64,000 nucleotides of DNA, taken from contig NZ_JAELXQ010000020.1 in assembly GCF_016427605.1 (NCBI RefSeq), positions 1 to 64,000 of the forward strand. Direction: 5' to 3'. This stretch comes from Ochrobactrum sp. Q0168. GTDB lineage: Bacteria > Pseudomonadota > Alphaproteobacteria > Rhizobiales > Rhizobiaceae. Positions 34,758 to 42,993 of the stretch are shown here, in pieces. The translations under genes were made by a program, and so were the position numbers. The first letter of the stretch is position 1, and each line of letters starts with the position of its first letter. The notes under the pieces were generated by a model. It had not been told where the DNA came from. It was given only the letters and a program-made list of their open reading frames with translations, and made no database searches.

Positions 34758-34967
34758 TCAAAGAGCCTGAAGATTATCTGCAGCCTTCTTGCCTGAGCGG
34801 CGATCTGCTACCAGTTCAAAGCTCACTTTCTGGCCTTCGTTAAGCGAATGCATGCCTGCACGCTCAACAGCCGAAACGTGAACGAACACATCCGGAGAAC
34901 CATCATCAGGCTGAATAAATCCAAAGCCCTTTGTGCTATTAAAGAATTTTACTGTTCCGTTGGTCAT
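34758..34967 (-). CDS. cspA: Cold shock protein, CspA family
   Basis: Encodes 69 residues forming one cold-shock domain with both RNA-binding motifs: KGFGFIQ (residues ~13-19) and VFVHVSAV (~27-34). It binds single-stranded RNA or DNA and loosens mRNA structure in the cold. AAGGATATT precedes the ATG. Several cspA paralogues are usual in this group, so the exact paralogue name is uncertain. The region upstream (34968-35100) is AT-rich and could be a long 5' leader, as often seen for cold-shock genes. Confidence 0.93.
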   Translation of the reverse strand: MTNGTVKFFNSTKGFGFIQPDDGSPDVFVHVSAVERAGMHSLNEGQKVSFELVADRRSGKKAADNLQAL

Positions 34968-35338
34968 ATTGAATATCCTTCAAATCGAACGGTTAATAAT
35001 AACGAAAATGAATTCGTTGCGAGTTTTACGATTTGAAAGAAAAAGAAGGGCTTAAATTAAAGCCGCGTCGTTCGATGACAAAATCGATATTGCTATATCT
35101 ATGTCCTTGGTCATCTTTTTACAAGTGCAGCCGGAAATTTTTTGAAAGCGGCTCGAGAAAAATGGGCTCTACATTTTTCTCGACGGCAAATAGTGCACTT
35201 GAACCTTGAGAGAAAAGCAGCCGAATTTTTCGCCAACGGAAGATACCTTGCGCGACACCCTGTTCATTCCAACCGGACCCAACTGGGCAATCAAGCTGGG
35301 AAGGTTGTCACACGGACGGCATGAACAATCCGCACGTT
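34968..35338. other. Intergenic region upstream of cspA
   Basis: About 370 bases holding the presumed cspA promoter and leader, plus a hairpin at 35154-35182. Short frames here show no ribosome sites or motifs. Confidence 0.4.
35154..35182. repeat. Perfect 11-bp inverted repeat (hairpin)
   Basis: Arms CGAGAAAAATG and CATTTTTCTCG flank a seven-base loop. It lies between the ccdB relic and cspA. It could end transcription of the ccdAB locus, or be a binding site; there is no following T-run beyond the arm itself. Confidence 0.5.
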
Positions 35339-35634
35339 TCAAAATCCATGAAAAGCCATATCAAGTGCCGATACGATCTCGTCGTGCGAAGAAGAGAGGT
35401 TCGTAACTGGATTCTTCAAGACTGACACGGGAACAGCGGCCATGAATTGTGTGGCTAAGACATGTTCCTCACCATCGATCTCAAAGCTCGGATTAAGCCT
35501 TTTTGCGGGAATGGGTGCCAGTGCTTGACAATCAGCGGGATAACAATACGTGTTTTAAGCTCATCCAGTAGATCAGCCTGTACATCGAGCACATAGCCGC
35601 CACCTGGATTGGAATAAACGTCATATCTCGCCAT
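35339..35634 (-). pseudogene. ccdB: CcdB-family gyrase toxin, frameshifted
   Basis: Starting at ATG 35634 the frame reads MARYDVYSNPGGGYVLDVQA as in CcdB, then continues as DLLDELKTRIVIPL. Near 35500-35515 the homologous text moves to another frame, continuing ALAPIPAKRLNPSFEIDG, ATQFMAAVPVSVLK and finally EIVSALDMAFHGF to TGA at 35339. The total length is 296 bases, one short of 99 codons, so a one-base deletion explains it. In the original frame the product ends early after 59 codons. CcdB poisons DNA gyrase through its C-terminal residues, which this product lacks, so the toxin should be inactive. Its ATG overlaps the antitoxin stop (TAATG). Confidence 0.82.
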
Positions 35635-35879
35635 TAGAATTGACGATAGCGATCGAGAGGCAAGCCGTTTGCGTCGATATACGCATTGGAGCTTTGTATC
35701 GCCGCGCGGTTGCTTTCTTTCCAGAGTGCTGACTTGGCGTTAGCTAACGCCTGTGCGATGCCAATCTCCGCTGCACGCGAAATATTTATCTTATGGCGAC
35801 GTGCTTCAGAAAGAAGTTCACTATCGATTGAAAGATTTGTTGCACGCTTGGATGCGCGGGTAGGCTCTTGATGTGGCAT
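35634..35879 (-). CDS. ccdA: CcdA-family antitoxin
   Basis: Encodes 81 residues. The N-terminal ribbon-helix-helix-like DNA-binding part (KRATNLSIDSELLSEARRHKI, residues ~11-31) is followed by the toxin-binding tail ending DANGLPLDRYRQF, typical of CcdA. It would bind its own promoter and neutralise CcdB. It overlaps the frameshifted ccdB start by one base. With the toxin broken, selection to keep it should be weak, unless it neutralises a related toxin elsewhere or the frameshift is a sequencing error. Confidence 0.85.
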   Translation of the reverse strand: MPHQEPTRASKRATNLSIDSELLSEARRHKINISRAAEIGIAQALANAKSALWKESNRAAIQSSNAYIDANGLPLDRYRQF

Positions 35880-36093
35880 GAGACCGGCTCCTTTTCCGCG
35901 AAGATTATATGCGCATGTTTATGTGCATTCAACTCCTAATAGTTTGATATACCTCGTTATCAAGGTCTGCGCAGGCGGCTTCTCACTTGCAGCCCCACAG
36001 ACCGATCCTATCATGCGAGAGGTGGCTCACATCGACAACTTGCGGCTCAACGAACGCCAAATAAGTTGGCGTTCATATCGCTATACGTGGATT

Positions 36094-36939
36094 TTATGCT
36101 TCGTCCACAATCGGATTTCGCAGAATGCCGAGCTTGTCGATCTCGACTTCAACGACATCTCCGGGCTTCATCCAAAGAGGTGGATTTCGCTTCGCACCGA
36201 CGCCGCCGGGGGTGCCGCTAGCGATCACATCGCCCGCTTCGAGGCGTGTGAATGTCGAGCAATATTCGATCTGGCGAGCAATATCGAAAATCATATGATC
36301 GAATGTTGTGTCCTGAACAACTTCGCCGTTCAACCTTGTTTGTATACGCAGGTTCGACAGGGGACCGAGCTCGTCTGGGGTCATCATCCACGGACCAAAG
36401 GCGCCGGTATCTGGAAAGTTCTTGCCAGGCGTGAACTGGTGCGTGTGGCGTTGAAAATCGCGGATACTGCCATCATTATAGATCGCATAACCCGCAACAT
36501 GGCTCATTGCATCGGCACGCGAAATATAACGCCCGGCCTTACCGATGATGACTGCCAGTTCCCCCTCATAGTCAAGGTCAGTCGAAACCTTAGGGCGCAC
36601 GATAGGTGCAAGGTGCCCGATCTGCGAGTTGGCATAGCGGGCGAAGATTGTCGGGTTTTCCACTTCGGACCGACCAGTTTCCAAACGATGCGTTTCGTAA
36701 TTCAAACCGACGCATAGGATTTTATCCGGGTTTGGTATAACCGGTAGCCATTCTAGCTCGGCAACAGGGATAATGACAGTGGAAGCAGCGGCCTCGGCTA
36801 CGCCCGCCAGACCGGCGCTGATGGCAGCTTTAAGATCGGCATAGCGGCCTGCCAACGCAGCACCGACGTCGCGAAATCCAGCTTCTTCAACGACGCCCCA
36901 AGTCGTGCGCCCGGCTATTCTGACGGTGGATAGTCTCAT
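36094..36939 (-). CDS. Fumarylacetoacetate hydrolase-family protein
   Basis: Encodes 281 residues. The C-terminal FAH domain (from ~residue 70) has ILCVGLNYETHRLE, the metal-binding acidic cluster DLDYEGELAVIIGK, the GYAIYNDGSIRDFQR stretch and GDVIASGTPGGVG. Family members hydrolyse or decarboxylate 2-oxo-acid products of aromatic ring cleavage. As the last gene after an extradiol dioxygenase and a flavin hydroxylase, it probably acts on the ring-cleavage product or a later dienoate. AAGGAGA precedes the ATG. The precise reaction cannot be set from sequence. Confidence 0.87.
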   Translation of the reverse strand: MRLSTVRIAGRTTWGVVEEAGFRDVGAALAGRYADLKAAISAGLAGVAEAAASTVIIPVAELEWLPVIPNPDKILCVGLNYETHRLETGRSEVENPTIFARYANSQIGHLAPIVRPKVSTDLDYEGELAVIIGKAGRYISRADAMSHVAGYAIYNDGSIRDFQRHTHQFTPGKNFPDTGAFGPWMMTPDELGPLSNLRIQTRLNGEVVQDTTFDHMIFDIARQIEYCSTFTRLEAGDVIASGTPGGVGAKRNPPLWMKPGDVVEVEIDKLGILRNPIVDEA

Positions 36940-36976
36940 ACTTCATTCTCCTTGGATACTTGGAAGGTGCGGGCGC

Positions 36977-38287
36977 TTACGCCCGCTGCATGTTGTCGGA
37001 AACGCGATGGCGTTCGTTGAAACGTTGAATTGTGCGGTCGGGGAAAATCAGAGCGAAAGCTGCTATGGCTCCGATGATGAGAATTGCCGCAGTGAACATC
37101 ATCGCATTGGCATAGCCGTCCGAGAGATGCTCGGGACCGGACCGCTGCACAATCATTCCTGTAATTGCATTAGAGGCGAGGGCAGAAACTGCATTCGCAG
37201 AATAGATCACCACGATAAGTCTGCCACGCTGAACGGCTGGAGCTACGGCCCCAAGCGTAATCGGACCATATATGGTGGTCAGGCTTGGCGCAGCGAATGC
37301 AATAGCGATCAGAGCAAGCTGAAGTATACCACTGGCGTAGACGGAGGCGACCAAGGCCAGACCACTGACAAGCAAGGCATAACCCGAAGCGCTGCCCAAC
37401 GTGGTGCGTTTGCTGACGCCGCGCTGAAGCATTCGCTGAGCAATCCAGGAGCCGAGCAACAACAATGGTGACTGGAAGATATAGACGGCTGAGATGACAC
37501 TGCCAGTTTGCACCTGACTATAGCCCAAGCCTTGCTGCAGGAATGGTGGGAGCCAGGTGGCCGACATCCCCACAATCCAATAGGACATCGTCGACATGAT
37601 GATGACGCCAATGACTGTTGGGTCGAGCCAGAGCTTGCGAGCCGGAATTGGTGCTTCGGAAGGTTGACTTGCAGCATTCTTCTCGTTGCTTGCCGCATAG
37701 GGACCTTCGCCTCCGATTAACATCCAGGCTACGATCCAGCAGATGCCGATCACGCCACAAAACAGGAAGCCGGTCCGCCAGCCATACTGGACGATGATGT
37801 AGGTGAGGATAGGTCCCCCTGCCAGCAGACCAACACTAATGCCCTGCAACACAACTGCGCTCGGCACGCTTCGCTTCTCCGGACTAAACCAGTTATGCGT
37901 TGCATGCAGCGCCGTCGGTAGGCCAGGGCCTTCACCAAGCCCCAGCAGAATGCGGCAGACCACCAGCACAGTTACCGAACTGGTGAAATAGATTGGAATC
38001 TGTGTGAGCGACCAGATGGCAGCGAGAATGACCAGAATCCACTTGGTGGGCACGCGACCGATGATGAATAGACCGACGAGCACGCCTGAGATCGAGAATA
38101 GCAGGAAGAAGCTGCTGCCGATCAGGCCGAATTGTTGCGGCGTGATCTGTAACTCCTTCATCATCGGCACTGCAGACAGGCCGAAGACCAGCTTGTCGAA
38201 GAAGTTCAGTGTTTGAAACAGGAAGAGCATGGCGAGGACCGCGAACGGCCGCCAAGGACTCCTTCTCTGGATAGTTGAATCGGTCAT
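36977..38287 (-). CDS. MFS transporter, anion:cation symporter (aromatic acid) type
   Basis: Encodes 436 residues with about twelve membrane segments in two halves separated by a cytoplasmic loop near residues 200-220. The first half carries LNFFDKLVFGLSAVPMMKEL and LGLGEGPGLPTALHATHNWFSPEKR, typical of the anion:cation symporter branch that takes up aromatic and sugar acids. Being inside the ring-cleavage operon, it probably imports the aromatic substrate by proton symport. GGGAGGGAACAC precedes the ATG. It is 51 bases after the hydroxylase gene. Confidence 0.87.
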   Translation of the reverse strand: MTDSTIQRRSPWRPFAVLAMLFLFQTLNFFDKLVFGLSAVPMMKELQITPQQFGLIGSSFFLLFSISGVLVGLFIIGRVPTKWILVILAAIWSLTQIPIYFTSSVTVLVVCRILLGLGEGPGLPTALHATHNWFSPEKRSVPSAVVLQGISVGLLAGGPILTYIIVQYGWRTGFLFCGVIGICWIVAWMLIGGEGPYAASNEKNAASQPSEAPIPARKLWLDPTVIGVIIMSTMSYWIVGMSATWLPPFLQQGLGYSQVQTGSVISAVYIFQSPLLLLGSWIAQRMLQRGVSKRTTLGSASGYALLVSGLALVASVYASGILQLALIAIAFAAPSLTTIYGPITLGAVAPAVQRGRLIVVIYSANAVSALASNAITGMIVQRSGPEHLSDGYANAMMFTAAILIIGAIAAFALIFPDRTIQRFNERHRVSDNMQRA

Positions 38288-38338
38288 GTGTTCCCTCCCA
38301 AAACCGGATTAAAAGTCTCTAGCGGATCACGTCATGTC

Positions 38339-39916
38339 TCAGGCGAGACGCTGCCGCAGATCCGAAAGCTGTTCATCAAGATCGGCGAGCGACTCGACTG
38401 CTGCAAAAACGTAGTGATCTGGCCGCACAATGACGGCCACCGCGTCATGGCGGTCGAACCAGTCGGCGAGGACATGATCCTTTTCCGCAAGAAGCGCTGT
38501 CCCCTCAATTTTGTCCGAAGCAGGGACAATCGCGTGTACGGCCATATCCCCAAGGCGAGAACTGAGATTAGCGCTTTCGCCGGAGGCGATCTTGCGTCCG
38601 TCCAGAAACACCCGCCAGCCGGTCCCTGTGATCTTGTCGAGTAATGGCGTGGACGTTGTTTCCACGATCGAAGGCTGCGGAAAGAGCAAACCCCTTGCCG
38701 GGGCTCCTTCGGCTGCGATCAGTCCCTCTTCGATGGGCGGCACGATATCCTGGCGAGTGATGGTCAGAGGTTGGCCTCCGCCTTCGGCAAGGATGCGCGC
38801 ATCGCGGGCTTCAGCTGCCTCTGGATTACGTTCGCAAATGTACTGGCCGATCGCCTTGATCTTGCCCGTTAATGTCCGCACATGGCGACGACGTTCAACC
38901 GTATATGTGTCGAGCAGGTCCGGCGAGGATTGCCCTTTTAGAACACGATCAAGCTTCCAGACGAGGTTTGAAACATCCCGCAATCCCTGGCACATGCCCT
39001 GACCGATGAATGGCGGTTGCTGATGAGCCGCATCTCCTGCAATCGTGATACGACCGCGCCGCCATTCGTCGGCGACAAGGGCATGGAATCTGTAGGCGGC
39101 GGCACGCCATAGTTCCCCGTCGGCGGGCGTCAGCCAGGGAGCGAGAAGTTTCCAGACATTTTCCGGCTTCTCCATCTCACGCGGATCTTCGTCGGGTAGC
39201 AGCATGATCTCCCAACGGCGATGCTGTTTTGGCCCGATTATGAAGCTCGTCGGTCGCGCTGGATTACAGAATTGTGCCGAGGTTGAAGGGAGCTTCGGCA
39301 GCGCGTCTTCCTTGACTTGAACGTCGACGACGAGCCAGGGTTCGTCGAATACGAGATCGTCCAGTTTCATGCCGGCAAGCTGACGCACCGTGCTCCATGC
39401 ACCATCACAGCCGATGACGTAACGCGCAGAGACCGTACGTATCGCGCCGGCGCTGTCCTTGAGCTTGGCCAGCACTTCGTCTCCGGTATCGACAAGGTCG
39501 ATCAACTCGGTGCCCAGTTCAATCGCAACACAGTCGAAACTTTGCGCATGTTGGCGCAGGGCAATCTCAACCGGTGGCTGGGTAAAGACCATGCTCGGCG
39601 TATATCCCAGCGGATATGGCTCGGCGACCATGTCGATACGCCGGATTAATTGACCCTTTGCGCCGAAATGTTGGGAGGCGGTGAACGGTGCAACATGCGG
39701 CAACACCTGATCTGCCACCCCCATATTGTCGAAATGGCGCAGAATCTCATGGTCGATCGCGATCGCACGCGGCTTGTCATAAATGCTGGTAAGGCGGTCG
39801 ACCACAAGCGTGGAATGGCCTTTCTGGCCCAGCATGCCCGCGGCAACTGCGCCGGTCGGGCCAAAGCCGACGACAAGGACATCGACGTGACTGGAGACTT
39901 CGCTTTCATAATGCAC
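38339..39916 (-). CDS. FAD-dependent aromatic hydroxylase (MhpA-like)
   Basis: Encodes 525 residues. The N-terminal FAD site reads VDVLVVGFGPTGAVAAGMLG; the DG motif is CDGAWSTVRQ; the GD motif is ITIAGDAAHQQPPFIGQGMCQGL (about residue 290). A thioredoxin-like C-terminal domain follows, as in PheA/MhpA-type monooxygenases. It should add a hydroxyl to a phenolic acid using NAD(P)H and O2, making a catechol-type substrate for the dioxygenase encoded upstream at 39955-40845. It starts at GTG with AGAGG upstream. The natural substrate is unknown. Confidence 0.88.
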   Translation of the reverse strand: MHYESEVSSHVDVLVVGFGPTGAVAAGMLGQKGHSTLVVDRLTSIYDKPRAIAIDHEILRHFDNMGVADQVLPHVAPFTASQHFGAKGQLIRRIDMVAEPYPLGYTPSMVFTQPPVEIALRQHAQSFDCVAIELGTELIDLVDTGDEVLAKLKDSAGAIRTVSARYVIGCDGAWSTVRQLAGMKLDDLVFDEPWLVVDVQVKEDALPKLPSTSAQFCNPARPTSFIIGPKQHRRWEIMLLPDEDPREMEKPENVWKLLAPWLTPADGELWRAAAYRFHALVADEWRRGRITIAGDAAHQQPPFIGQGMCQGLRDVSNLVWKLDRVLKGQSSPDLLDTYTVERRRHVRTLTGKIKAIGQYICERNPEAAEARDARILAEGGGQPLTITRQDIVPPIEEGLIAAEGAPARGLLFPQPSIVETTSTPLLDKITGTGWRVFLDGRKIASGESANLSSRLGDMAVHAIVPASDKIEGTALLAEKDHVLADWFDRHDAVAVIVRPDHYVFAAVESLADLDEQLSDLRQRLA

Positions 39917-39954
39917 TGGTAGGCCTCTGCAAACTTTCTGTTCGATGGATCGGT

Positions 39955-40845
39955 CTATCGGGCAAAGCCGACGGCGAGCTGCGCCTTCTTGCAGGCGTCA
40001 CTCTTTGGGGGTGCGATGCCCCAGTGGTCCGTGCGTCCAGGCGGCCAGGTCCATTCGGACGGCCCCTTCACGCGATAATCGTCATCGACTTGCAGAACCT
40101 CCGCAGTATATTCGACGACAACGCCCATCGGGTCGACGAAATAGGCAAACACGTTGTCGCCTGGACCATGGCGTCCGACACCCCATCCAATTGGATATCC
40201 GGCATCGACCACACGTCCAGAACCGCGCATGACTGATTCAAGATCAGGCATCAGAAAAGCGACATGGTTCAGTCCATTTTGGGAGGCCTCAGCCAACACG
40301 ACCGCATGGTGGTCATCGTTGCAGCGAAGGAAGGCCATGAGTTTTGACCGGTCGGTCAGGCGAAAGCCGAGAACGTCCTGGTAAAAGCTCGAAAGAGCTT
40401 CAATATCGGTACTGTTGATGTTGACATGGGCCAGTCTTGTCGGGCGGTTGCTGGATTGAGACGCGGTCTTACGGAGGTCGCCGTGCACGAATTCCAGCAC
40501 CGCGCCCTGTTTCTCGCGGATGACGAAGCGTCGTCCACCTGACGGTGCATCGGCTTCGCCTGGTTCGCGCAGCACGGTACATCCGGCTTCCTTGACCCTT
40601 TGGAATAGAGCATCAAGGCAATGAGAGGATTGGGTGCGAAACGTCGTTTTCCTCAGTTCCACGTGTTCGCCCGGCTTTAGCTCCAGCACGTGGAAATCAT
40701 CCCCGCTCGCGGCGAGAAAAACCTTTCCGTCCAACTCGGCAACGACGTCGAGCCCCCACACACGGGTGTAGAAATCGACAGATTGGTCGATGTCGGGCGT
40801 TGACAGCTCAACGCTGCGCAGCGCCACAATGGGAAAATTGCTCAT
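39955..40845 (-). CDS. Type I extradiol ring-cleavage dioxygenase (VOC family)
   Basis: Encodes 296 residues with two vicinal-oxygen-chelate modules. The C-terminal module keeps the iron ligands His in LAHVNINS, His in GLNHVAFLM and Glu in GVVVEYTAEV, so it should be an active Fe(II) extradiol dioxygenase. It cleaves a catechol-like ring next to the hydroxyls, giving a yellow muconate semialdehyde-type product. Its start lies inside the amidohydrolase gene (38-base overlap), so translation is coupled. The ring-cleavage specificity cannot be told from sequence. Confidence 0.86.
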   Translation of the reverse strand: MSNFPIVALRSVELSTPDIDQSVDFYTRVWGLDVVAELDGKVFLAASGDDFHVLELKPGEHVELRKTTFRTQSSHCLDALFQRVKEAGCTVLREPGEADAPSGGRRFVIREKQGAVLEFVHGDLRKTASQSSNRPTRLAHVNINSTDIEALSSFYQDVLGFRLTDRSKLMAFLRCNDDHHAVVLAEASQNGLNHVAFLMPDLESVMRGSGRVVDAGYPIGWGVGRHGPGDNVFAYFVDPMGVVVEYTAEVLQVDDDYRVKGPSEWTWPPGRTDHWGIAPPKSDACKKAQLAVGFAR

Positions 40846-41899
40846 CTGCTGAGACCTTGTTGAAAGCTAGAAAATCAAGCGCGTTGCCAGAAATCAGTCG
40901 CTCGCGGAGAAAGGGATCCGTGAAGGAAGCCTGAACACTTGCAACGGGATCTGCATCTTGAAAATTAAACGGATAGTCAGTGCCGATCATAACTTTGTCT
41001 TCGCCGAATATTGAAACGATACGGCGCAGCGTTTCGCTATTGAAGACCAATGAATCAACATAGAGACGTCTTGCCTGTACTTCGGGCGCCTCGGGCATGG
41101 TTTCCTTCAAAGCGGGGAAAACCTCGTACCCTTGCTGCAGCCGCGGTAAAAGAGAAGCAAATGTACCCCCACCGTGACTGAAGGCGATACGCAGTTTCGG
41201 AAACTTCAAAAGCAGCCCGCCGGTAATGGTGGAAGCAAGCGCGAGGCCCACATCCGTGGGATACCCTATGACCTGTTGCAGGGATGTCGGCCCCACCAGA
41301 CGATCCAGGCCAGCCGGCCTCACCGCATGAACAAAAACTGCCGCACCCAAAGCCTCTACTTCAGCGAAGAAGGGATGTAGGCGCGGATCCCCAATTGGAA
41401 CACCATTGATGTTGCTACCGATTTCGACGCCTGAAAAGCCTAGATCCTTGACGAGCCGATGGAGTTCTTCGATAGCAAGGTCGAGGTTCTGCAGTGCCAC
41501 TCCACCAAATCCTGCGAAACGCCCTCGGCCTTCCGCGATCAGAGACGCAATCGTATCATTGACATGACGAACGAGATCGTGGGCGGGGCGGGGATCAAGC
41601 CAATAGCCGAACAGCTCCGGCATCGGTGAAAGGACTTGAACCTTGATCCCGGCGCGGTCCATCTCGGCCAAACGCCGCTCCGCTACCCAGCACGCATCAC
41701 TCACGGTGCGATAAGGCTTGTCGTCGATGACGACGGTTGCATGACAAGGGTCGGCACTTTGCATGCTCGGCCAGCCAGCCATCGCAACGCCGCCTGGGGG
41801 CGCCGGAAAGCGCGAAGGAACGACGTGGCAGTGAATATCCACGCCGCAGCATTTGCATCCTGATCCAAGCCTTGCCGGTGATTTATAGGGTCCACCCAT
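40808..41899 (-). CDS. Amidohydrolase-2 family decarboxylase (ACMSD-like)
   Basis: Encodes 363 residues of the metal-dependent amidohydrolase-2 family. It has the first metal motif VDIHCHVVP, a middle His in VFVHAVRPAG, AFSHGGGTFASLLPRL and the Asp in VMIGTDYPFNF. Relatives include 2-amino-3-carboxymuconate-semialdehyde decarboxylase and gamma-resorcylate decarboxylase, so decarboxylation of an aromatic acid or ring-cleavage product fits. It is the first gene of the operon, starts with AGGAGAACGTGA before the ATG, and is transcribed away from the GntR gene. Confidence 0.85.
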   Translation of the reverse strand: MGGPYKSPARLGSGCKCCGVDIHCHVVPSRFPAPPGGVAMAGWPSMQSADPCHATVVIDDKPYRTVSDACWVAERRLAEMDRAGIKVQVLSPMPELFGYWLDPRPAHDLVRHVNDTIASLIAEGRGRFAGFGGVALQNLDLAIEELHRLVKDLGFSGVEIGSNINGVPIGDPRLHPFFAEVEALGAAVFVHAVRPAGLDRLVGPTSLQQVIGYPTDVGLALASTITGGLLLKFPKLRIAFSHGGGTFASLLPRLQQGYEVFPALKETMPEAPEVQARRLYVDSLVFNSETLRRIVSIFGEDKVMIGTDYPFNFQDADPVASVQASFTDPFLRERLISGNALDFLAFNKVSADEQFSHCGAAQR

Positions 41900-41952
41900 T
41901 CACGTTCTCCTCGGCGGACAGGTTTAATGTGCAAATTTTTAATTGCAATATA

Positions 41953-41968
41953 AAAATTTATAAATTTT
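41953..41968. promoter_or_regulatory. 16-bp palindrome in the GntR/amidohydrolase divergent promoter
   Basis: A perfect AT-only palindrome, AAAATTTATAAATTTT, lies 54 bases before each flanking start. GCAAA/TTTGC-like flanks extend partial symmetry on both sides. It is a candidate operator for the adjacent GntR-family regulator, or a promoter core. Confidence 0.5.
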
Positions 41969-42022
41969 GCCCAGACGCAAACATGTGTATATAAAGCAGT
42001 ATCTTGGCGGAGCAGGAGATTC

Positions 42023-42739
42023 ATGAGCTTGGACGTGATCAATAAGGGGATTGAACCTGCCGCAACCCTGGCCACCAGCATCTATGAAAAGCTGAAAGCG
42101 GACATTCTGTCTGCTGCGTTAGAACCGGGCAGAAAGCTGCAGCTTCGATTCCTTATGGAAAATTATGCAGCCGGGCAGACTCCGCTGCGAGAAGCGCTCA
42201 ACCGACTGACGACAGAGGGGCTTGTCGTCGGAAAGGAACAACGCGGCTTTTACGTGCAATCGATCAGTATTGAAGAATTGGCGGAGTTGACCAAAACGCG
42301 CTGCTGGGTCGAAGGCATTGCGCTGCGAGAATCCATCATCAATGCCACATCAGCTTGGGAAGAAGCGCTGCTGGTCGCCAATCACAGGCTCGATAGAACA
42401 CCGCGGTCACTTGATCCAGAAAAGTTCGAGAATAATCCAGAATGGGAACATCATCACAGGATGTTTCACGCATTGCTGATCGGCAACTGCAGGTCGCGTC
42501 CTCTTGTCGCGTTCTGTGAACAACTGGCCGAACGTCTATCTCGGTATAGATCACTTTCCAGCCGGAAAGCCTTTCGGGTGCGCCGGGTAAACGAAGAACA
42601 TGCAGTTATATTGAAAGCTGTGCTTGAACGGAACTCCGAACAAGCTGTTTCGCTCCTGCAACAGCATTATCAGCAAACGGCAGAATTCATTAAAGCTGAT
42701 CTTAATCAAAATGATAGGCCGGAAGAAACGGCAATCTAA
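42023..42739 (+). CDS. GntR-family (FadR/FCD) regulator of the aromatic operon
   Basis: Encodes 238 residues. The N-terminal winged helix reads LKADILSAALEPGRKLQLRFLMENYAAGQTPLREALNRLTTEGLV; the C-terminal all-helical FCD ligand domain has HHHRMFHALLIGNC and ends in EHAVILKAVLERN. It should bind a pathway acid and control the divergent operon. GGAGCAGGAGATTC precedes the ATG. It ends before a strong terminator-like hairpin. The contact sequence may be the palindrome at 41953. Confidence 0.87.
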   Translation: MSLDVINKGIEPAATLATSIYEKLKADILSAALEPGRKLQLRFLMENYAAGQTPLREALNRLTTEGLVVGKEQRGFYVQSISIEELAELTKTRCWVEGIALRESIINATSAWEEALLVANHRLDRTPRSLDPEKFENNPEWEHHHRMFHALLIGNCRSRPLVAFCEQLAERLSRYRSLSSRKAFRVRRVNEEHAVILKAVLERNSEQAVSLLQQHYQQTAEFIKADLNQNDRPEETAI

Positions 42740-42829
42740 CCGGATCCTAACCGCGGCCACTTCCTTCCGGCCGGTATCTTGTTGGCTTTCTGGCAGCCGA
42801 GCATGCTGTTGAATGTATTACCACCAGCT

Positions 42830-42877
42830 AGAGCGCCGATCTGATTGGATCAGATCGGCGCTCTATTTCTTTATTTT
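42830..42877 (+). terminator. Strong hairpin after the GntR gene
   Basis: A perfect 16-bp stem (AGAGCGCCGATCTGAT and ATCAGATCGGCGCTCT) with a TGG loop is followed by a T-rich stretch, 90 bases after the GntR stop. It is long and perfect for a terminator, so it may also belong to a dispersed palindromic repeat. Confidence 0.7.
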
Positions 42878-42878
42878 A

Positions 42879-42920
42879 ACGCGCATCCCGAAAACCGGTT
42901 CGCATTTTTGGGAATGCGTT
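42879..42920. repeat. Dispersed palindromic repeat unit
   Basis: An imperfect inverted repeat whose arms contain ACGCGCATCCCGAAAA and TTTTTGGGAATGCGTT around CCGGTTCGC. The core GCATCCCGAAAACCGG is familiar as a common intergenic palindrome of Brucella, Ochrobactrum and other Rhizobiales. Only one copy was noticed in this window. Confidence 0.6.
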
Positions 42921-42993
42921 CAAGAAATGAGTGGTGACAAAGCCCAAACTACGTTTCCAAGATCGCCGATCGTCTTACCATTCCACCAAACGA

